From Leptolinea sp964397625 (GTDB taxonomy: Bacteria > Chloroflexota > Anaerolineae > Anaerolineales > Anaerolineaceae): a DNA stretch of 64,000 bases. Shown in pieces: positions 60,589 to 64,000 of this stretch; the stretch's first letter is position 1, and each line of letters begins with the position of its first letter. A program made the position numbers and the translations under genes. The notes under the pieces were generated by a model. It ran no database searches. It was not told the origin of the DNA and worked only from the letters and a program-made list of their open reading frames with translations. The DNA lies in assembly GCA_964397625.1 (NCBI GenBank), contig CAYNJT010000004.1, forward strand, positions 31,149 through 95,148. Direction: 5' to 3'.

Positions 60589-62559
60589 ATGCTGGGAAAA
60601 CCTTTTGGTCTTCAAATAATTGCCGGGAAATTGATTTTGCTATCCGCCATTCTGGCGTTGATGCTTGTGTTTGCTTCACTGACTCATCGAGATCGAAAGA
60701 ATCTTAAATATTTCATCGCTTTTGCCATGTTTATTCAGACTGTTTACATGGTCTGGCGGCTTCTTTTCACTATTCCCGTTTTTAATATCTTCAGCCTGGT
60801 TATGGGCGGTATGCTATTCCTCGCAGAGTTGGTTGCGTTGATCCAATCCACGACGCATCGGCTTATGTTCCTTAAAGATTATGAACCGGTCATAAAGTCC
60901 ATCCATGATCTGGATAAGATCCCAACAGTCGATATTCTGATAGCCACTTACAATGAGCCGGTCAGCGTATTAAGGAACACAATCGCTGCTGCGACCAGTC
61001 AGAAATACCCAAAAGATAAATATAAAGTGTATGTTTGCGATGATGGTTGCCGGGAGGAAGTGCGGGTACTGGCAGAAGAGTATGGGGCTGTCTGGGCTAT
61101 TCGTGAAAAACACACACATGCCAAAGCCGGCAACCTGAATAATTGCCTGCAACACTATGCCAGTGGAGAATTATTTGCCGTTTTGGATGCGGATATGATC
61201 CCAAAAACCACATTCCTTGAGAGAATGGTGGGGTATTTTGATGATCCTAATATGGCGCTTGTTCAGGCACCCCAGGTTTTTTATAACCCGGATCCATTCC
61301 AAAACAATCTTAAATTATTTGAGACAATCCCGAATGAACAGGATTTCTTCATGCGTGAAGTCCTTGAACGGCGGTCAATGTTCAATGCCGTATTGAATGT
61401 GGGCAGCAACGCGATTTTTCGTCGATCCGCCATTGAAGCGATCGGCTGGATCCCGGTAGGAACCATCACGGAAGATATGGCCACAAGTATGCTCCTTCAG
61501 GCCAGGGGGTTCAATACCACGTTTGTCAATGAGAACCTGGCAATGGGGTTATCACCAGATTTCTTTTCAGATTATGTAACACAACGCGATCGCTGGTGCC
61601 GCGGGAATATTCAAGTCTTAAAAAAGTGGAATCCGTTAAAACTTCCCGGGCTGACCTTTATGCAGCGGCTCATTTATCTTGATGGTGTTCTGTACTGGTT
61701 CTTTGGCTTACAAAAGATCATCTATTATATTGGCCCCATGTTGTTCCTGCTTACCGGAATACCCATCTATTACTCCGATGTTTTCACAATGCTTCTTTTC
61801 TTTGTTCCTACTTATTACGCCTCTTCCTTAATTTTCACGCTATTCGGTCACAAGAACCGAACGTATACCTGGGCGCATATATATGAATCAGCGCTGGCCC
61901 CTTATTTATCCATTTCAGCTTTATCTGAAATGTTCTTTTCGAACAAGATCAAATTTTCTGTCACTCCAAAAGGAATCAAGGATCAAAAAACCTACTTTGC
62001 CCTGAAAGTAGCCTGGCCGCATATTATTCTCGGAATTTTCAGCGTAATCAGCCTGGCTATTGGCATTTCCAAGATGCTTACAGATGTCAATTACATGATG
62101 CCTGTGTATCTGGTTAATCTTTTCTGGCTCCTATATAACATGCTGGGTATCTTTGTGGCAATTTTTGTGTGTTTTGAAAAGCAGCGTTTCCGTACGGCAG
62201 AACGCTTTGTCATAAAGGATCGCTTGACTTTAAAACTGGAGGATGGTCGAAAAATCCCGGTAGAGCTACAGGATATATCGATGGCAGGGTGCGCGGTTTC
62301 TCCTCTGGAGCCGGTTCACGAGACCGATTCTCTTGCCGGAACACATATCGAGTTGATTTTTGGTACTGAAAACATGGTGATTCCCGGATTATTCCTGCGC
62401 AGCCGATCCTGGGGTAAAAAATTGATCCTTACATTTGATAAGTTATCCAGTGAGAAAAACACATTTCTGGTTAACTTCATTTTTGATCGTCAGATGAATG
62501 GTTTTGGCGAGTTCAGCAAGGAAAACATCATACAGGTAATTCGATCGAAAGTGCTATAG
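60589..62559 (+). CDS. bcsA: Cellulose synthase catalytic subunit with PilZ domain (BcsA-like)
   Basis: A GT2 processive glycosyltransferase of 656 residues making beta-1,4-glucan from UDP-glucose. Catalytic motifs: DDG at 151-153, DAD at 200-202 (DxD), TED at 294-296 with the base Asp, and QRDRW at 332-336 (QxxRW). Membrane helices flank the catalytic domain (about 8-90 and 365-530). The C-terminal PilZ domain (532-650) has RTAER at 535-539 (RxxxR) and DISMAG at 562-567 (DxSxxG), the c-di-GMP-binding residues, so activation by c-di-GMP is expected. It is flanked by a CBM-like protein gene and a GH5 cellulase gene, as in bcs operons. Confidence 0.92.
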   Translation: MLGKPFGLQIIAGKLILLSAILALMLVFASLTHRDRKNLKYFIAFAMFIQTVYMVWRLLFTIPVFNIFSLVMGGMLFLAELVALIQSTTHRLMFLKDYEPVIKSIHDLDKIPTVDILIATYNEPVSVLRNTIAAATSQKYPKDKYKVYVCDDGCREEVRVLAEEYGAVWAIREKHTHAKAGNLNNCLQHYASGELFAVLDADMIPKTTFLERMVGYFDDPNMALVQAPQVFYNPDPFQNNLKLFETIPNEQDFFMREVLERRSMFNAVLNVGSNAIFRRSAIEAIGWIPVGTITEDMATSMLLQARGFNTTFVNENLAMGLSPDFFSDYVTQRDRWCRGNIQVLKKWNPLKLPGLTFMQRLIYLDGVLYWFFGLQKIIYYIGPMLFLLTGIPIYYSDVFTMLLFFVPTYYASSLIFTLFGHKNRTYTWAHIYESALAPYLSISALSEMFFSNKIKFSVTPKGIKDQKTYFALKVAWPHIILGIFSVISLAIGISKMLTDVNYMMPVYLVNLFWLLYNMLGIFVAIFVCFEKQRFRTAERFVIKDRLTLKLEDGRKIPVELQDISMAGCAVSPLEPVHETDSLAGTHIELIFGTENMVIPGLFLRSRSWGKKLILTFDKLSSEKNTFLVNFIFDRQMNGFGEFSKENIIQVIRSKVL

Positions 62560-62581
62560 GATTGCGTAGGATCTTATTCCC

Positions 62582-63622
62582 ATGAAAATGCCAGTTGTAT
62601 TCATGCTGTTGGCATTCCTGTGCGCTGGAATTCTCTTACAGATCAAGACACAGGAAGATATGGGTACTGGATTACATGAGATCTTTGTATCCCCCAAGGA
62701 ATCTGGAGAAGGAATGATGATCAACGGAATAAACATCGGAAACGCACTTGAATCTCCCAATCCGGGAGAATGGGGAGTGAATATCAAGCCTTATTATTTT
62801 GAAAAAATCCGGAATGCCGGATTTAATACTGTGCGGCTGCCTGTCAGGTTTTCAGGTCATTCACAAACCATTCCTCCATATAAGATAGACTCCAAATTCC
62901 TTGAACTTGTTGATGAGAGTATTAAGAACGGATTACAGAATGGTTTGATCATTATCCTGGATGTGCACCATTACAGTGAGTTGATGATTAACCCTGATGG
63001 AGAGGAAAAACGTTTTCTTGGCATGTGGCGGCAACTGTCCTCACACTATCAAAATTTTTCAGACAATCTCTATTTTGAATTACTCAATGAGCCTTCAAAA
63101 AACATGAATAAGGATAGGTGGAATGAGCTGCTGAAATCCACCATCCAGGTTATTCGTGAAAAGAACCCAAAACGTTGGATTCTGATCGACGCGGGCGAAT
63201 TCAGCGATATTGAAATGCTGCCAACTTTAGAGCTGCCTGATGACAAACATCTTGTTGCCACCTTTCATTTTTATGAACCTTTCTCTTTCACACATCAAGG
63301 AGCGTCCTGGGTTGACGGATCGGCTGGTTGGAAGGGAACAAAATGGCTTGGTACAGAGGAAGAAAAGGCAGCCATTACTCAGAAATTGGATAGGGCAGTA
63401 TCCTGGTCAGAGGAGAAACATGTGCCCCTGGTTATGGGGGAATTTGGTGTAATTAATCATGCTGATAGGGAATCCCGTTTGCGGTGGACAGCGTTCATGG
63501 CACGAGAGGCAGAAAAACGAAACATCGGCTGGATCCACTGGCAGTTCTGTTCAGATTTTCCCATCTTCTCGTGCAAAACAGATCAGTGGGATGAAGGTAT
63601 GTTAAAGGCATTGATTCCATGA
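62582..63622 (+). CDS. GH5-family endoglucanase
   Basis: 346 residues. An N-terminal signal or anchor helix (about 4-20), then a TIM barrel: FNTVRLPVRF near 81, DVHHY at 127-131, acid/base E170 in LLNEP, HFYEPF near 228, nucleophile E287 in MGEFGV, and WIHWQF near 317. All catalytic residues are present, so it should cut beta-1,4-glucan. In cellulose operons a periplasmic or outside endoglucanase (BcsZ, GH8 in E. coli) trims the nascent polymer; here a GH5 enzyme appears to take that place. 22 bp downstream of bcsA. Confidence 0.92.
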   Translation: MKMPVVFMLLAFLCAGILLQIKTQEDMGTGLHEIFVSPKESGEGMMINGINIGNALESPNPGEWGVNIKPYYFEKIRNAGFNTVRLPVRFSGHSQTIPPYKIDSKFLELVDESIKNGLQNGLIIILDVHHYSELMINPDGEEKRFLGMWRQLSSHYQNFSDNLYFELLNEPSKNMNKDRWNELLKSTIQVIREKNPKRWILIDAGEFSDIEMLPTLELPDDKHLVATFHFYEPFSFTHQGASWVDGSAGWKGTKWLGTEEEKAAITQKLDRAVSWSEEKHVPLVMGEFGVINHADRESRLRWTAFMAREAEKRNIGWIHWQFCSDFPIFSCKTDQWDEGMLKALIP

Positions 63623-63643
63623 TAAAAAGGAAAAATTCAAATC

Positions 63644-63673
63644 TTGACTGCTGGAAGTACATTAAGATATAAT
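63644..63673 (+). promoter_or_regulatory. Sigma-70-type promoter of the pyrophosphatase gene
   Basis: TTGACT (63644-63649), 18-bp spacer, TATAAT (63668-63673). The leader then holds a short GCGT/ACGC stem followed by ten Ts (63711-63736), which could be a weak terminator or attenuator before the ribosome site GGAGG. Confidence 0.7.
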
Positions 63674-63759
63674 TAAATAATGGGCAGTTTTTGTTTCATT
63701 TTCAAAAAACTTGCGTCTAGAAAACGCTTTTTTTTTAATCCCAACTGTTGGAGGATTTC

Positions 63760-64000
63760 ATGAATATCTTTGATGTTGCTCGACATGGCCTTAATGGCTT
63801 CGAGCAGGTAGCTGTTTGGTGTGTCATGGCCGTAGCGTTCATCAGCCTGGCCTATGCCTGGCTGCTGCGCGGTAGTGTCATGAAAAAGGATAAAGGCAGT
63901 GCCAAAATGCAGGAAGTTTGGGACGCCATCCGTGTGGGTGCTGATAGTTATTTAAGTCGCCAGCTGAAGACCATTCTGCCGGCGATTGGTTTATTAACTG
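63760..64000 (+). CDS. hppA: Membrane-bound (H+/Na+-translocating) pyrophosphatase, N-terminal fragment
   Basis: Only the first 80 codons are in the window. The protein starts with a membrane helix (about 12-36). Then come the family's opening sequence after it (KGSAKMQEVWDAIRVGADSY) and LSRQLKTI, which match the first cytoplasmic loop of V-type pyrophosphatases. These enzymes use pyrophosphate to pump H+ or Na+. TTGGAGGAT 4-12 bases before ATG 63760 supports the start. The K+-dependence residue and ion specificity lie outside this piece. Confidence 0.9.
   Translation, partial: MNIFDVARHGLNGFEQVAVWCVMAVAFISLAYAWLLRGSVMKKDKGSAKMQEVWDAIRVGADSYLSRQLKTILPAIGLLT

Noticed and set aside
1..64000. 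CRISPR array, insertion sequence, prophage or plasmid origin
   Set aside because: No regularly spaced repeats, transposase, integrase, phage structural or replication-initiation genes were seen on either strand.

Overview
The window is one scaffold piece (two 100-N gaps, about 50% GC) from a free-living bacterium, most likely a Chloroflexota member of the Anaerolineae. The support for that is indirect: surface lipoproteins with Thr/Pro-rich tethers, tandem DUF3048 proteins, a GlnE-like protein carrying GlnD-like ACT domains, a prokaryotic-type inositol-phosphate synthase, and mixed Shine-Dalgarno and apparently leaderless starts. No rRNA or marker gene in the window settles the taxonomy. I see no CRISPR array, insertion sequence, prophage or attachment site, and no gene-free stretch longer than 300 bases.

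Left end (1-16.6 kb) is a nitrogen-assimilation island: a GlnE-like GS-modifying enzyme with ACT domains (minus strand, cut by the left edge), an ion-transporter-superfamily permease, the ammonium channel Amt (interrupted by a gap), an amino-acid permease, a PP2C phosphatase and Ser/Thr kinase co-transcribed with a Bacillus-like glutamine synthetase, a second E. coli-like glutamine synthetase with an adenylylation tyrosine, a GAF-domain histidine kinase, a dual-receiver LuxR-type response regulator, and diaminopimelate decarboxylase. Four transcription units here carry the same 16-bp inverted repeat, two 7-mers separated by 2 bp, and in each the repeat centre lies 31.5-32.5 bp upstream of a -10-like hexamer. 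This looks like an undescribed nitrogen-regulon activator site and is the main find.

Middle (16.6-46.4 kb, mostly minus strand) is a chain of overlapping genes. It holds a DinG-type helicase with an exonuclease domain, three polytopic GT-C-like membrane proteins, a DUF4349 lipoprotein, a phosphoesterase, two DUF3048 lipoproteins, CoA synthesis (coaX, coaBC), methionine synthesis (a homocysteine methyltransferase/MTHFR fusion and metH), a GGDEF protein, a HAD-DinB fusion, EF-P with arginine at the modification position, a PPK2 kinase, a tRNA-dihydrouridine synthase, a periplasmic-sensor HD-GYP protein and tRNA-Asp(GTC).

Right part (46.4-64 kb) starts with selA, an M24 peptidase, tsaD and an OsmC protein. 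Three tandem LysM plus LasA-type M23 lipoproteins, a HIT protein, a NodB-like lipoprotein and Ino1 follow. Next is a TetR gene behind two operator copies that bracket its own promoter, then a three-gene cellulose module (CBM-like membrane protein, BcsA with PilZ, GH5 endoglucanase), and the start of a membrane pyrophosphatase. Together the GGDEF, HD-GYP and PilZ proteins make a c-di-GMP circuit that probably controls cellulose export.
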